Shown here: in pieces, positions 34,375-43,028 of the stretch
How positions within the stretch are numbered: the first letter of the stretch is position 1
Layout: every line of letters starts with the position of its first letter
Assembly (NCBI RefSeq): GCF_001619615.1
Contig: NZ_LQQP01000012.1
Location: 62,001 to 126,000, forward strand
Direction of reading: 5' to 3'
Source: Microbacterium sp. T32
GTDB taxonomy: Bacteria > Actinomycetota > Actinomycetes > Actinomycetales > Microbacteriaceae
Length of the DNA stretch: 64,000 nucleotides
Made by a program: the position numbers and the translations under genes
Notes under the pieces: generated by a model
The model's input: only the letters and a program-made list of their open reading frames with translations
Databases searched by the model: none
What the model was told of the DNA's origin: nothing

Positions 34375-35501
34375 CCGCGTGATCCTACGGCGGTCACCGC
34401 CTCGGCGACGGCGATTGCCACGGCGTCGAGATTCTGCGTCATGTGGTGCGGAAACGTGAAGCGTACGGCGGTGCGGGCATCGTCCGGATCGAGGCCGAGT
34501 GCCAGCAGCACGTGCGACGCTTCGTCGCTGCCCGCGGCGCACGCCGAACCGCTCGACGACACGACCCCCCGGCGTTCGAGTTCGAGCAGCACGGTCTCGC
34601 CGTTGACGCCGGGGAAGACGAAGCTCGCGGTCGCGGGCAGGCGGTGCTCGGGGTGCCCGGTGAGCCGCGCGCCGGGGACGGCGGCGAGCACGCCGCGAAT
34701 GAACGAGTCGCGGAACCGCGTCGCCCGCTCCGCTTCCGCGACCCGCTCGGCCTCGGCCAGCGTCAGCGCCGTCGCGAACGCCACCGCGCCGGCGACGTCC
34801 GGCGTGCCGGAGCGTCGGCCGCGTTCCTGCCCGCCGCCGTGCATCAGCGGTTCGAGGGGGAGGCGTCCGCGGACGGCGAGGATGCCGGTGCCCTTGGGCG
34901 CGCCGATCTTGTGCCCCGCGACGGTGAGGGCGTCGGCGTCGAGCCCGGCGAGCGGCAGCCACCCCGCGGCCTGGACGGCGTCGAGGTGCAGCGGCACGCC
35001 CCGGGCGTGCGCCACGGCCGCGAGGGCCGCGGCATCCTGAACCGTCCCGACCTCGTTGTTGGCGTACCCGACGCTCACGAGCGCCGTGTCGTCGCGCAGC
35101 GCGGCGGCCAGGGTGTCGGGCGAGAGCGTCCCGGTGGCGTCGACGGGCGCGTACGTGACGTCGACGCCGTGCAACCGCGCGAGGTAGTCGGCCGACGCGA
35201 GCACGGACTCGTGTTCGATCGCGGTGGTGACCAGGTGCTTCTTCCCAGAGCCGAGCACGAGCCCCTTGATCGCGGTGTTGTTCGACTCCGTGCCGCCCGA
35301 GGTGAAGACGACGTCGCCCGACCGCATCCCGAGGATCGCGGCCACGCGCGCGCGGGCGTCCTCGAGAGCGGATGCCGCGGCCTCGCCGACCTCGTGATGG
35401 CTCGACGGGTTGCCGAACCAGCGCGTCAGGTACGGCGCCATCGCCGCGACGACCTCGGGGCGGACCGGGGTCGTCGCGGCGTTGTCGAGGTAGAGGCTCA
35501 C
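34371..35501 (-). CDS. Cysteine desulfurase (NifS/IscS type)
   Basis: 376 residues. It is a PLP enzyme that takes sulfur from cysteine for Fe-S clusters. PLP-binding Lys198 is in VAGHKIGAPKG, the sulfur-carrying Cys321 in SSSGSACAAGS, and the N-terminus YLDNAATTPVRPEV is typical. It starts within the nadC stop codon (GTGA). NadA needs a [4Fe-4S] cluster, so a dedicated desulfurase in this operon is biologically sensible; that role is inferred from position. Confidence 0.93.
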   Translation of the reverse strand: MSLYLDNAATTPVRPEVVAAMAPYLTRWFGNPSSHHEVGEAAASALEDARARVAAILGMRSGDVVFTSGGTESNNTAIKGLVLGSGKKHLVTTAIEHESVLASADYLARLHGVDVTYAPVDATGTLSPDTLAAALRDDTALVSVGYANNEVGTVQDAAALAAVAHARGVPLHLDAVQAAGWLPLAGLDADALTVAGHKIGAPKGTGILAVRGRLPLEPLMHGGGQERGRRSGTPDVAGAVAFATALTLAEAERVAEAERATRFRDSFIRGVLAAVPGARLTGHPEHRLPATASFVFPGVNGETVLLELERRGVVSSSGSACAAGSDEASHVLLALGLDPDDARTAVRFTFPHHMTQNLDAVAIAVAEAVTAVGSRG

Positions 35502-36355
35502 GTTGTGCGGATGCGGATGTCGAGGCCGAGGTCGAGGGCCGGCGCGGAGTGGGTGAGCGCACCCACGGAGATGACGTCGACACCGGTCTCGGCGATCGCG
35601 CGCACCGTGTCGAGCGTCACGCCTCCGGACGCCTCGACGACGGCGCTCCCCGCGATCTTCTCGACACCCGCGCGCAGGTCGTCGAGCGAGAAGTTGTCGA
35701 GCATGATCGTGTCCACCCCGGCCGCGAGCAACGCGTCGATCTGGTCGAGCCGGTCGACTTCGACCTCGACGTGCGTCGTGTGCGGGAGGCGCGCGATCGC
35801 GCTCTCCAGGGCCTGCGTGAGCGGCAGACCGGATGCCGCGAGCACGGCGAGGTGGTTGTCCTTCGCCATCACGGCATCCGACAGCGAGAACCGGTGATTG
35901 TGGCCGCCGCCGTCGCGGACCGCCTGCCGCTCGATCGCGCGAAGCCCGGGCGTCGTCTTGCGGGTGTCGACGATGCGCGCGCCGGTGTGCGCGACGGCGG
36001 CGACATAGCGGCTCGTGAGGGTGGCGATGCCGGACATGCGCTGCACGAAGTTCAGCCCGATCCGCTCCGCGGTGAGCACGGCCCGCGCCGGACCGCTCAC
36101 CACCGCGAGCACTTCGCCGGGTACGAACTCCGCGCCGTCGGTGACGCGGATCTCCACGTCGATCGTCGGATCGGTCAGCGTGAACGCGGCGCGGAAGACC
36201 TCGGCGCCGCTGAACACGCCGATCTCGCGGGCGACGAGCTCGGCGCGCGCGGTCGCGTCGGCGGGGATGAGCGTCTCGCTCGTGAGGTCGCCCCACGGGG
36301 CGTCCTCCTCGAGGGCGGCGGTGACGACGCGGTCGATCGCGGCGCGGGTCAGCAT
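35498..36355 (-). CDS. nadC: Nicotinate-nucleotide pyrophosphorylase (carboxylating)
   Basis: 285 residues. It converts quinolinate and PRPP to nicotinate mononucleotide. Conserved stretches RVTDGAEFVPGEVL, LNFVQRMSGIATLT, DTRKTTPGLRAIERQAVRDGGGHNHR and EASGGVTLDTVRAIAETGVDVISVGALTHS carry the phosphoribosyl-diphosphate and quinolinate contacts (Arg, Lys, His). It overlaps nadB by seven bases and nifS by four. Confidence 0.96.
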   Translation of the reverse strand: MLTRAAIDRVVTAALEEDAPWGDLTSETLIPADATARAELVAREIGVFSGAEVFRAAFTLTDPTIDVEIRVTDGAEFVPGEVLAVVSGPARAVLTAERIGLNFVQRMSGIATLTSRYVAAVAHTGARIVDTRKTTPGLRAIERQAVRDGGGHNHRFSLSDAVMAKDNHLAVLAASGLPLTQALESAIARLPHTTHVEVEVDRLDQIDALLAAGVDTIMLDNFSLDDLRAGVEKIAGSAVVEASGGVTLDTVRAIAETGVDVISVGALTHSAPALDLGLDIRIRTT

Positions 36356-37857
36356 GCGAGGGCCTCCTCGGCGGGGAGTGATGCCACCGCGGGAGCCGTC
36401 TCATCGGAGCGGAAGTGCGCACCGACCGAGCCGGTGCGGGCGAGAGCGGCGGCGACGACGTGACGGGCCAGCAGGAGCAGCCCGGCGTCCTCCACGGACC
36501 GGGGCTGCGCGTCGGCGGCCCACGCCGTGAGGATGCCGGCGGCGCGCCCCAGACCCGCGGCGTCGCGGACGAGTCCCGCGTGCTCCCACATGAGCTGCTG
36601 CAGCGCCGCCCGCGAGAAGGCGGGCGCGTCCGTCGCCGGCTCGACGTCGGGGAGCGCGACGGCCGCGGGCACCGCGACCGGGGTCCATGGGCCCCCGATG
36701 CCCGCGGCATCTCCGGCGCGCGCGCCGAACACGGCGCCTTCGAGGAGGGAGTTGGATGCCAGTCGGTTCGCGCCGTGCACACCGGTCCGCGCCGTCTCGC
36801 CGACCGCGTACAGTCCCGGCACCGTGGTCCGTCCGTCGAGGTCGGTCACGACACCGCCCATGAGGTAGTGCGCCGCGGGGGTGACGGGGATCGGCTCGCG
36901 CGACCAGTCCAGTCCGCGCGCGCGGACGGCGGCGTCGATCGTGGGGAAGCGTCGCGCGAGTCGCTCGGGGCCGAGGGCCGTGGCATCCAGGCGGACCGGA
37001 CGTCCGCCCTGCGCCGCCATCGCCCGCGCGTTCGCCCGGGCGACGACGTCGCGCGGGGCGAGCTCGCCGTCGGGGTGCGCGTCGAACGCGAAGCGGCGTC
37101 CCTCGTCGTCGATCAGGGTCGCGCCGTCGCCGCGGACCGCCTCGGAGACGAGGAACGGCTCGCCCGCGGCCAGCGCCGTGGGGTGGAACTGCACGAACTC
37201 GAGGTCGGCAACGGCAGCCCCGGCGCGGAGGGCCGCGGCGATGCCGTCGCCGGTGGCCGAGGTCGGGTTGGTGGTGTGGGAGTAGAGCTGCCCCGCGCCG
37301 CCGGTGGCGAGGATCACCGCGTCGGCGCGCAGACGCTCGACCGCGCCGTCCGCCTCGACGTCGATTCCGACGACGCGACCGTCCTCGATCACGAGGTCGC
37401 GCAGCAGCGTGTGCTCGCGCACCTCGACGCTGCTCGCGCGCACCGCGGCGCCCAGCGCCCCCTGGATCGCCGCGCCCGTGGCATCCCCTCCGGCATGCAG
37501 CACACGCGGACGCGCGTGGGCCGCTTCGAGACCCCGGGCGAAGTCGCCGTCGGCCGCGCGGTCGAAGGCGACACCGCGCCGGACGAGTTCGGCGATGCGG
37601 TCGGGTCCCTCGGTCACGAGCGTCCGTACGGCGTCGGGGTCGTTCAGGCCCACGCCGGCGGTGAGGGTGTCCGCGATGTGCGAGTCGACGGTGTCGTCGG
37701 CGGCGGTGACGGCGGCGACGCCGCCCTGTGCCCACCGCGTGTTGGTGTCGGCGAGAGCGCCCTTGGTGATGACGGTGACGTGGCATCCCTTGTCCGCCGC
37801 GTGCAGGGCCGCGGTGAGACCGGCGATGCCGCTGCCGACCACGATCACGTCGGTCAT
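36349..37857 (-). CDS. nadB: L-aspartate oxidase
   Basis: 502 residues. It is an FAD enzyme that oxidises aspartate to iminoaspartate, the substrate of NadA. The FAD dinucleotide motif VVGSGIAGLTAAL is at the N-terminus, RWAQGGVAAV near 41-50, and the SDH-like TPAAHYLMGGVVTDLDGRT and GANRLASNSLLEGAVFG regions follow. The ATG at 37855-37857 overlaps the nadA stop (ATGA), fixing the start. Confidence 0.96.
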   Translation of the reverse strand: MTDVIVVGSGIAGLTAALHAADKGCHVTVITKGALADTNTRWAQGGVAAVTAADDTVDSHIADTLTAGVGLNDPDAVRTLVTEGPDRIAELVRRGVAFDRAADGDFARGLEAAHARPRVLHAGGDATGAAIQGALGAAVRASSVEVREHTLLRDLVIEDGRVVGIDVEADGAVERLRADAVILATGGAGQLYSHTTNPTSATGDGIAAALRAGAAVADLEFVQFHPTALAAGEPFLVSEAVRGDGATLIDDEGRRFAFDAHPDGELAPRDVVARANARAMAAQGGRPVRLDATALGPERLARRFPTIDAAVRARGLDWSREPIPVTPAAHYLMGGVVTDLDGRTTVPGLYAVGETARTGVHGANRLASNSLLEGAVFGARAGDAAGIGGPWTPVAVPAAVALPDVEPATDAPAFSRAALQQLMWEHAGLVRDAAGLGRAAGILTAWAADAQPRSVEDAGLLLLARHVVAAALARTGSVGAHFRSDETAPAVASLPAEEALAC

Positions 37858-39185
37858 TTCACGGCGCCGTTCGGCTTGGCCGCGAGCATCCGTTCGAGGG
37901 CGACGGTGGCGGGTTCGGCGACGTCGGCCGGAACCGTGATGCGGTTGACGACCTCGCCCGCGACGAGCGACTCCAGCACCCACGCGAGGTAGCCGGGGTG
38001 GATGCGGTACATCGTCGAGCACGGGCACACGACCGGGTCGAGGCAGAAGATCTCGTGCTGCGGGAACTGTGCGGCGAGACGCTGCACGAGGTTGATCTCG
38101 GTGCCGATCGCGAAGGTCGTGGGCTCGTCGGCCGCGGCGATGGCCTTGCGGATGATGTCGGTGGATCCGGCCTCGTCGGCGGCGTCCACGACGTCCATCG
38201 GGCACTCGGGGTGCACGATGACCCGAACGCCGGGGTGCTCGGCGCGGGCCTTGTCGATCTGCGCGACGCTGAATCGGCGGTGCACCGAGCAGAAGCCGTG
38301 CCACAGGATGACCTGGCTGTCCTCGAGCTGTTCGGCCGTGGAGCCGCCGAGCGGGCGGCGGGGGTTCCACATCGGCATCCGGTCGAGCGGCACGCCCATG
38401 GCCTTCGCGGTGTTCCGGCCCAGGTGCTGGTCGGGGAAGAAGAGCACGCGGCGGCCGCGGGCGAACGCCCACTCGAGCACGGTGCGCGCGTTGGATGAGG
38501 TGCACACGATCCCGCCGTGACGACCGACGAAGCCCTTGATGGCGGCGCTGGAGTTCATGTACGTGACCGGGATCACGGGCAGGAGACCGTCGGCATCCGG
38601 CGTCTCGAGGTCGCCGAGCACGTCGGCGAGCTGCTCCCAGCACTCCTCGACCTGGTCGATGCTGGCCATGTCGGCCATCGAGCATCCGGCGGCGAGGTTG
38701 GGGAGGATCACCGACTGCTCGGGGCGCGAGAGCAGGTCGGCGGTCTCGGCCATGAAGTGGACGCCGCAGAAGACGATCGCCTCGGCCTCGGGGTGGGCCT
38801 TCGCGGCGTTGGCGAGCTGGAACGAGTCGCCCACGTAGTCGGCGTGCCGCACGACCTCCTCGCGCTGGTAGAAGTGCCCGAGCACGACGACCCGGTCACC
38901 GAGCGTCGCCTTGGCTGTGCGGATACGCGCGTCGAGTTCGTCGTCGGACGCCTCGCGGTACTCGCGGGGGAGCTCGCCCTGGCGCGGCGCGCCGGTGGGG
39001 ATGACGTCGCCCATCGACGAGCCCGGGCCGTACCCCGGACGCGTGTCGAAGTCCCAGGGGCCCACCGCGAGGTCGGTCGTACAGGTCGCGTCTGTCGACG
39101 CGCCGGAGACGATCGCCTGGATGACGTGGTCGACCGACGGGTCGATCTCGGGGCGAGGCTGCAGGGTGAGGGTTGTCGTGCTCAT
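37854..39185 (-). CDS. nadA: Quinolinate synthase, [4Fe-4S] type
   Basis: 443 residues, the longer actinobacterial form. It condenses iminoaspartate with dihydroxyacetone phosphate to quinolinate. Candidate cluster cysteines are in FCGVHFMAETAD, AAGCSMADM, VCTSSNA and LDPVVCPCSTMYRI. It is the second gene of the operon, 11 bases after nrtR. The NAD content probably sets its expression through the NrtR protein encoded upstream. Confidence 0.96.
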   Translation of the reverse strand: MSTTTLTLQPRPEIDPSVDHVIQAIVSGASTDATCTTDLAVGPWDFDTRPGYGPGSSMGDVIPTGAPRQGELPREYREASDDELDARIRTAKATLGDRVVVLGHFYQREEVVRHADYVGDSFQLANAAKAHPEAEAIVFCGVHFMAETADLLSRPEQSVILPNLAAGCSMADMASIDQVEECWEQLADVLGDLETPDADGLLPVIPVTYMNSSAAIKGFVGRHGGIVCTSSNARTVLEWAFARGRRVLFFPDQHLGRNTAKAMGVPLDRMPMWNPRRPLGGSTAEQLEDSQVILWHGFCSVHRRFSVAQIDKARAEHPGVRVIVHPECPMDVVDAADEAGSTDIIRKAIAAADEPTTFAIGTEINLVQRLAAQFPQHEIFCLDPVVCPCSTMYRIHPGYLAWVLESLVAGEVVNRITVPADVAEPATVALERMLAAKPNGAVK

Positions 39186-39196
39186 GGGCGGTCCGA

Positions 39197-39922
39197 TCAG
39201 TGACGGGACGTGAGCGGGCCGCGATCGGCGAGCTCCACGTCACGGTTGTAGCGGTACAGGCGGGCGGGTCGGTGGCTTCCGGTGCGGAAGCGTTCGGTCG
39301 GGATGACGGTGTCGGAGGTGTCGATCTGCCGACGGAAGTTCGCCGGGTCCAGCCGTCGGCCGAGGATCGTCTCGGTGACTTCGCGCAGGTCGGCGAGGGT
39401 GAACTCGTCGGGCAGGAGTCCGTGCGCGATGCGGCTGTAGCCGACCTTGTTGCGCAGACGCCACAGCGTGTACTCGACGATGTCGTTGTGGTCGAACGCG
39501 AGCGCCGGCAGGTGCGTGGCGTCGAACCACTCGACGTTCTCGGGGGCGTCGCCCTCGCGGGCGTGCGCGGCGACCTGCGCGTCGACCTCGTCGGAGCGCA
39601 GCAGCGCCCAGTAGACGATCGAGACGACGCGCGTGGGGGAGCGGTCCACCGCGCCGAACGCGTAGAGCTGCTCGAGATAGCTCGGGGTGAGTCCGGTGGT
39701 CTCTTCGAGGGTGCGGGATGCCGCGGCATCCAGGCTCTCGCTCGGGTCCAGCCATCCGCCGGGGAGCGCCCAGCGGCCGTCGTACGGATCGCGCGTGCGT
39801 CGGACGAGCGGGAGGGAGAGGACGGGTTCGTCGTGGGTGTCGCGGCGGACGCTGAAGATCACGGTCGACACCGCGACGCGCACGTCCGCGTCGCGGGGTT
39901 CGGGGCGAGGGGTTCGTGTCAT
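39197..39922 (-). CDS. nrtR: NrtR: Nudix-domain transcriptional regulator of NAD synthesis
   Basis: 241 residues. The N-terminal Nudix-like domain is present (DPYDGRWALPGGWLDPSESLDAAASRTLEETTGL), but the Nudix box departs from GX5EX7REUXEEXGU: the last part reads LEETTGL rather than REUXEEXGU. That fits a ligand-sensing rather than strongly hydrolytic protein. The C-terminal winged helix (about 150-230, EFTLADLREVTETILGRRLDPANFRRQI) is the NrtR DNA-binding domain. NrtR represses NAD genes and lets go when ADP-ribose rises. It heads nrtR-nadABC-nifS-GT. ATG 39922 is preferred over 39931 for ribosome binding site spacing. Confidence 0.9.
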   Translation of the reverse strand: MTRTPRPEPRDADVRVAVSTVIFSVRRDTHDEPVLSLPLVRRTRDPYDGRWALPGGWLDPSESLDAAASRTLEETTGLTPSYLEQLYAFGAVDRSPTRVVSIVYWALLRSDEVDAQVAAHAREGDAPENVEWFDATHLPALAFDHNDIVEYTLWRLRNKVGYSRIAHGLLPDEFTLADLREVTETILGRRLDPANFRRQIDTSDTVIPTERFRTGSHRPARLYRYNRDVELADRGPLTSRH

Positions 39923-39929
39923 TGTGACC
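39916..39929. promoter_or_regulatory. NrtR-like box 1
   Basis: GTGTCATTGTGACC, partly palindromic (GTCA/TGAC), overlaps the nrtR start codon. Confidence 0.6.
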
Positions 39930-39950
39930 ATATCTCCGAGCACGATCTTA

Positions 39951-39964
39951 GTGTCATCGTGACC
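39951..39964. promoter_or_regulatory. NrtR-like box 2
   Basis: GTGTCATCGTGACC differs from box 1 by one base and lies 35 bases away, in the divergent nrtR/marP gap. Two near-identical half-palindromes in front of an NrtR gene are a strong operator candidate. Confidence 0.6.
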
Positions 39965-40029
39965 CGAACCACAAAACGGGACTCTCCCAGCGCCGCCGCG
40001 TACCCTGGCGCTCGACCCTGGAGGTACGG

Positions 40030-41205
40030 ATGCCGGTTGTCGACATCGTGCTGATCGTGCTCCTCGCGCTGGCTCTCGTCGTGGGCCTCGCGCGAGGATT
40101 CCTCGCCACGATCGGCTTCTTCGCGGGCCTCGCCGTGGGCGGAGCCGCCGCATTCTGGCTGATCCCGTACGTCGGCTCGTGGGTGACCGATTCGATGTGG
40201 CGCGGCGCCGCGATCGTCGCCGCCGGCGTTCTGCTGCTGCTTCTCGGCGCCGCGCTCGGCACGGCCGTCGGGAACGCGCTCCGGCGGGGCGCCGACCGCA
40301 TCAGACTCCGTGTGCCCGAGCGGATCCTCGGCGGGGTCGTGAACCTCGCCGCGGCGGCGCTCGCGCTGTCGTTCTTCGCCGGCACGCTCACCACCGCGGG
40401 TGTCCCGGTCGTCTCCGCCGCGCTCGCGTCGTCGAACGTCGTCCGCACGATCGACCGGCTCACCCCCGACCCCGTTCGTTCCGCACTCGCGCAGTTGCGC
40501 GGTGCGGTCTTCGCCGACGGCATCCCGCGCCTGGGTCAGCTCATCCAGATCGGTCCGGTGCAGAGCGCCCCGGCGATCGCGCTCGACGACCCCGCCCTCA
40601 CGCAGGCGGCGCAGTCGGTCGCCCGCATCACCGGCACCGCGTACGCGTGCGGCATCACCGCGAGTGGATCCGGGTTCGTCGTCGGCGACGACCGCGTGCT
40701 CACCAACGCGCACGTCGTCGCGGGCGTCGACGCGCCGCTCGTCGAACTGCCGGGCCGGGAGGCGAAGGAAGGACGCGTCGTGTACTTCGACCCGACCGAC
40801 GACCTCGCCGTCATCGCGGTGGACGGACTGGATGCCGCGGCCCTCCCGGTCGTCCCCGCGCTCGGTGTCGGCTCGGCCGCCGTCGTCCAGGGCTACCCGT
40901 ACGGCGGACCGTTCACGTCGGGGAACGCGCAGGTGCTGTCCGAGGGCACGGTTCCGGTCCCCGACATCTACGGCGACCAGTCGGCGCCGCGCGAGATCTA
41001 CGCGCTCGGCGCGGTCGTGCGGCCGGGCAACTCCGGAGGACCGCTCCTCACCCCCGAGGGAGAGGTCGCCGGTGTCGTCTTCGCGCGCTCGGAGACCGAT
41101 GACAACGTCGGCTACGCGATGACCTCCGCCGAGATCGACCCCGTGCTGGCCCAGCTCGGGTCGCTGTCCGCGCCCGTGGCATCCGGCAGCTGCACGACCC
41201 GCTGA
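40030..41205 (+). CDS. MarP-type membrane serine protease (CvpA domain plus trypsin fold)
   Basis: 391 residues. The first ~130 residues form four membrane helices of the CvpA family, followed by a periplasm-facing chymotrypsin-like protease with His228 (TNAHVV), Asp258 (PTDDLAVI) and Ser335 (RPGNSGGPLL). Cys207 and Cys388 could form the regulatory disulfide known in mycobacterial MarP. MarP supports acid and oxidative stress survival in mycobacteria; transfer of that role is an inference. CTGGAGGT precedes the ATG. Confidence 0.92.
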   Translation: MPVVDIVLIVLLALALVVGLARGFLATIGFFAGLAVGGAAAFWLIPYVGSWVTDSMWRGAAIVAAGVLLLLLGAALGTAVGNALRRGADRIRLRVPERILGGVVNLAAAALALSFFAGTLTTAGVPVVSAALASSNVVRTIDRLTPDPVRSALAQLRGAVFADGIPRLGQLIQIGPVQSAPAIALDDPALTQAAQSVARITGTAYACGITASGSGFVVGDDRVLTNAHVVAGVDAPLVELPGREAKEGRVVYFDPTDDLAVIAVDGLDAAALPVVPALGVGSAAVVQGYPYGGPFTSGNAQVLSEGTVPVPDIYGDQSAPREIYALGAVVRPGNSGGPLLTPEGEVAGVVFARSETDDNVGYAMTSAEIDPVLAQLGSLSAPVASGSCTTR

Positions 41206-41241
41206 CTCGCGGAGGACTGTGTTCCGGGGCGGCGCCTCGGA

Positions 41242-41247
41242 TATGCT
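41242..41247 (+). promoter_or_regulatory. -10 element TATGCT for the gcv operon
   Basis: TATGCT would start transcription near 41254, just upstream of the riboswitch. Confidence 0.45.
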
Positions 41248-41276
41248 GGCGCCCACAAGTCCACACCGGCCCCATG

Positions 41277-41478
41277 ATCGATGCGGGAGAGCTCCGGCGA
41301 ACGCAGCCGGGCACCGAAGGAGCAAGCCTCCCCGCCAATCTCTCAGGTACGCGTACCGCGTCGATCGGGCCACTCTGGAAAGTGACCCGGGTGCACCGGC
41401 CGGGTCCGCCGACGGTGAAAGCCCCGCGTCGCTGAGACGCCCCGGGCGAAACTCTCAGGTTCATGACAGAGGGGGAGT
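41277..41478 (+). ncRNA. Tandem glycine riboswitch
   Basis: Two aptamers are visible. The first (about 41279-41352) has GCGGGAGAGC, ACCGAAGGAGCAAGCCTCCCC and ends AATCTCTCAGGTA. The second (about 41369-41478) has CACTCTGGAAAGTGACC, CGACGGTGAAAGCCCC and ends GAAACTCTCAGGTTCATGACAGAGGG. This is the known architecture that turns gcv genes on when glycine is high. It fills the 321-base gap between marP and gcvT. Confidence 0.95.
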
Positions 41479-41526
41479 TCTCAGGCGTCGACCGGCGTCT
41501 GACCGTCCTTCTGAACGGCAGAACTC

Positions 41527-42657
41527 ATGACCGACACCCCCGCTCCACCGCGCTCGTCTCCTTTGCACGATCGGCACGAAGCCCTCGGCGCCTCGTTCAC
41601 CGACTTCGGCGGCTGGAACATGCCCGTGCGCTACTCCTCCGACCTCGCCGAGCACCGTGCCGTCCGTGAGGCCGCCGGCCTCTTCGACATCTCGCACATG
41701 GCCGAGTTCTGGGTGCACGACGGCGAGGCCGCGGAGTTCCTCGACTACGTCCTCGCGGGCCGCGTCTCGGCGATGAAGCTCGGCAAAGCGAAGTACTCGC
41801 TCGTCCTCGCCGAGTCCGGCGGGATCATCGACGACGTCATCGTCTATCGGACGGGCGAGAAGTACTACCTCGTGATCGCGAACGCGAGCAACCGCGACGC
41901 CGTCGCGGCGGCGTTCGCCCGGGCTCGCGACACGTGGACCGGCGGCGCGCTCCCCGAGGTCGACGACGTCACCGACCGCGTCGCGCTGGTCGCCCTTCAG
42001 GGACCGCGGGCGCGCGGCATCCTCGAATCCGTCCCGGCGGTCGAGATCCTCAGCACGCCGCTCGACGAACTCGGCTATTACGCCTTCACCGAGGGCACGT
42101 TCGACGGAGACTCGCTGTTCATCGCCCGCACGGGCTACACCGGCGAGGACGGGTACGAGCTGCTCGTCCCGGTCGAGCGCGCCGGCGACCTGTGGGATGC
42201 GCTCCTGGATGCCGGGACCCCGGCGGGACTCGTCCCGTGCGGCCTCGCGGCTCGGGACACCCTGCGGCTCGAGGCCGGCATGCCGCTGTACGGCCACGAA
42301 CTCTCGCGCGACGTGACGCCGGCGCAGGCCGGGCTCGGCCGCGTCGTGGCCGCCGACAAGCCCGTGTTCGTCGGCAAGGACGGCCTCGCCTCCGTCGCCG
42401 CCGACGCCCCGGTCCTCGTCGGACTCGTCTCCGAGGGCAAGCGCGCCGGCCGCGCCGGTTACACCGTGCTCCACGGCGACGACGTCGTCGGCGAGATCAC
42501 CAGCGGCGCCCTGAGCCCCACCCTCGGCCACCCCGTCGCGATGGCCTACGTCTCCCCGCCCGCGGCCGAACCCGGCACCACCCTGACCATCGACGTGCGC
42601 GGAACACGCATCCCCGCGACCGTCACCGCCCTTCCCTTCTACCGGAGGAACGCATGA
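41527..42657 (+). CDS. gcvT: Aminomethyltransferase (glycine cleavage T protein)
   Basis: 376 residues. It releases ammonia and transfers the methylene group of glycine from lipoyl-H protein to tetrahydrofolate. The folate-binding text [37 protein letters not shown] and [22 protein letters not shown] is complete. It is the first gene of gcvTHP downstream of the riboswitch and is joined to gcvH by an ATGA overlap. Confidence 0.97.
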   Translation: MTDTPAPPRSSPLHDRHEALGASFTDFGGWNMPVRYSSDLAEHRAVREAAGLFDISHMAEFWVHDGEAAEFLDYVLAGRVSAMKLGKAKYSLVLAESGGIIDDVIVYRTGEKYYLVIANASNRDAVAAAFARARDTWTGGALPEVDDVTDRVALVALQGPRARGILESVPAVEILSTPLDELGYYAFTEGTFDGDSLFIARTGYTGEDGYELLVPVERAGDLWDALLDAGTPAGLVPCGLAARDTLRLEAGMPLYGHELSRDVTPAQAGLGRVVAADKPVFVGKDGLASVAADAPVLVGLVSEGKRAGRAGYTVLHGDDVVGEITSGALSPTLGHPVAMAYVSPPAAEPGTTLTIDVRGTRIPATVTALPFYRRNA

Positions 42658-43028
42658 CCGACCTGACCGCACTCCGCTACACCTCCGAGCACGAGTGGAT
42701 CGCCGTCGACGGCGACATCGCCACCGTGGGGATCACCGACTTCGCCGCCGAGAAGCTCGGCGACGTCGTCTTCGTCGACCTCCCCGCGGCCGACTCCGCG
42801 GTCAGCGCGGGCGACGTCTGCGGCGAGATCGAGTCCACCAAGTCGGTCGGCGAGCTGTACGCCCCGCTCGACGGCACCGTCGTCGAGATCAACGACGCCG
42901 TGGTCGACGACCCGTCGCTCGTCAACGCCGACCCGTTCGGCGACGGCTGGCTCGTGAAGATCCGCCTCGGCGGCGACCTGCCCGCCGACCTGCTCGACCG
43001 CGCCGCGTACGAGGACCTCACCGCATGA
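42654..43028 (+). CDS. gcvH: Glycine cleavage system H protein
   Basis: 124 residues. The lipoyl-carrying Lys63 lies in [14 protein letters not shown]. The small beta-barrel shuttles the aminomethyl group among P, T and L proteins. GGAGGAACGC precedes the ATG. ATGA overlaps at both ends couple it to gcvT and gcvP. The L protein (lipoamide dehydrogenase) is not in the window. Confidence 0.97.
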   Translation: MTDLTALRYTSEHEWIAVDGDIATVGITDFAAEKLGDVVFVDLPAADSAVSAGDVCGEIESTKSVGELYAPLDGTVVEINDAVVDDPSLVNADPFGDGWLVKIRLGGDLPADLLDRAAYEDLTA

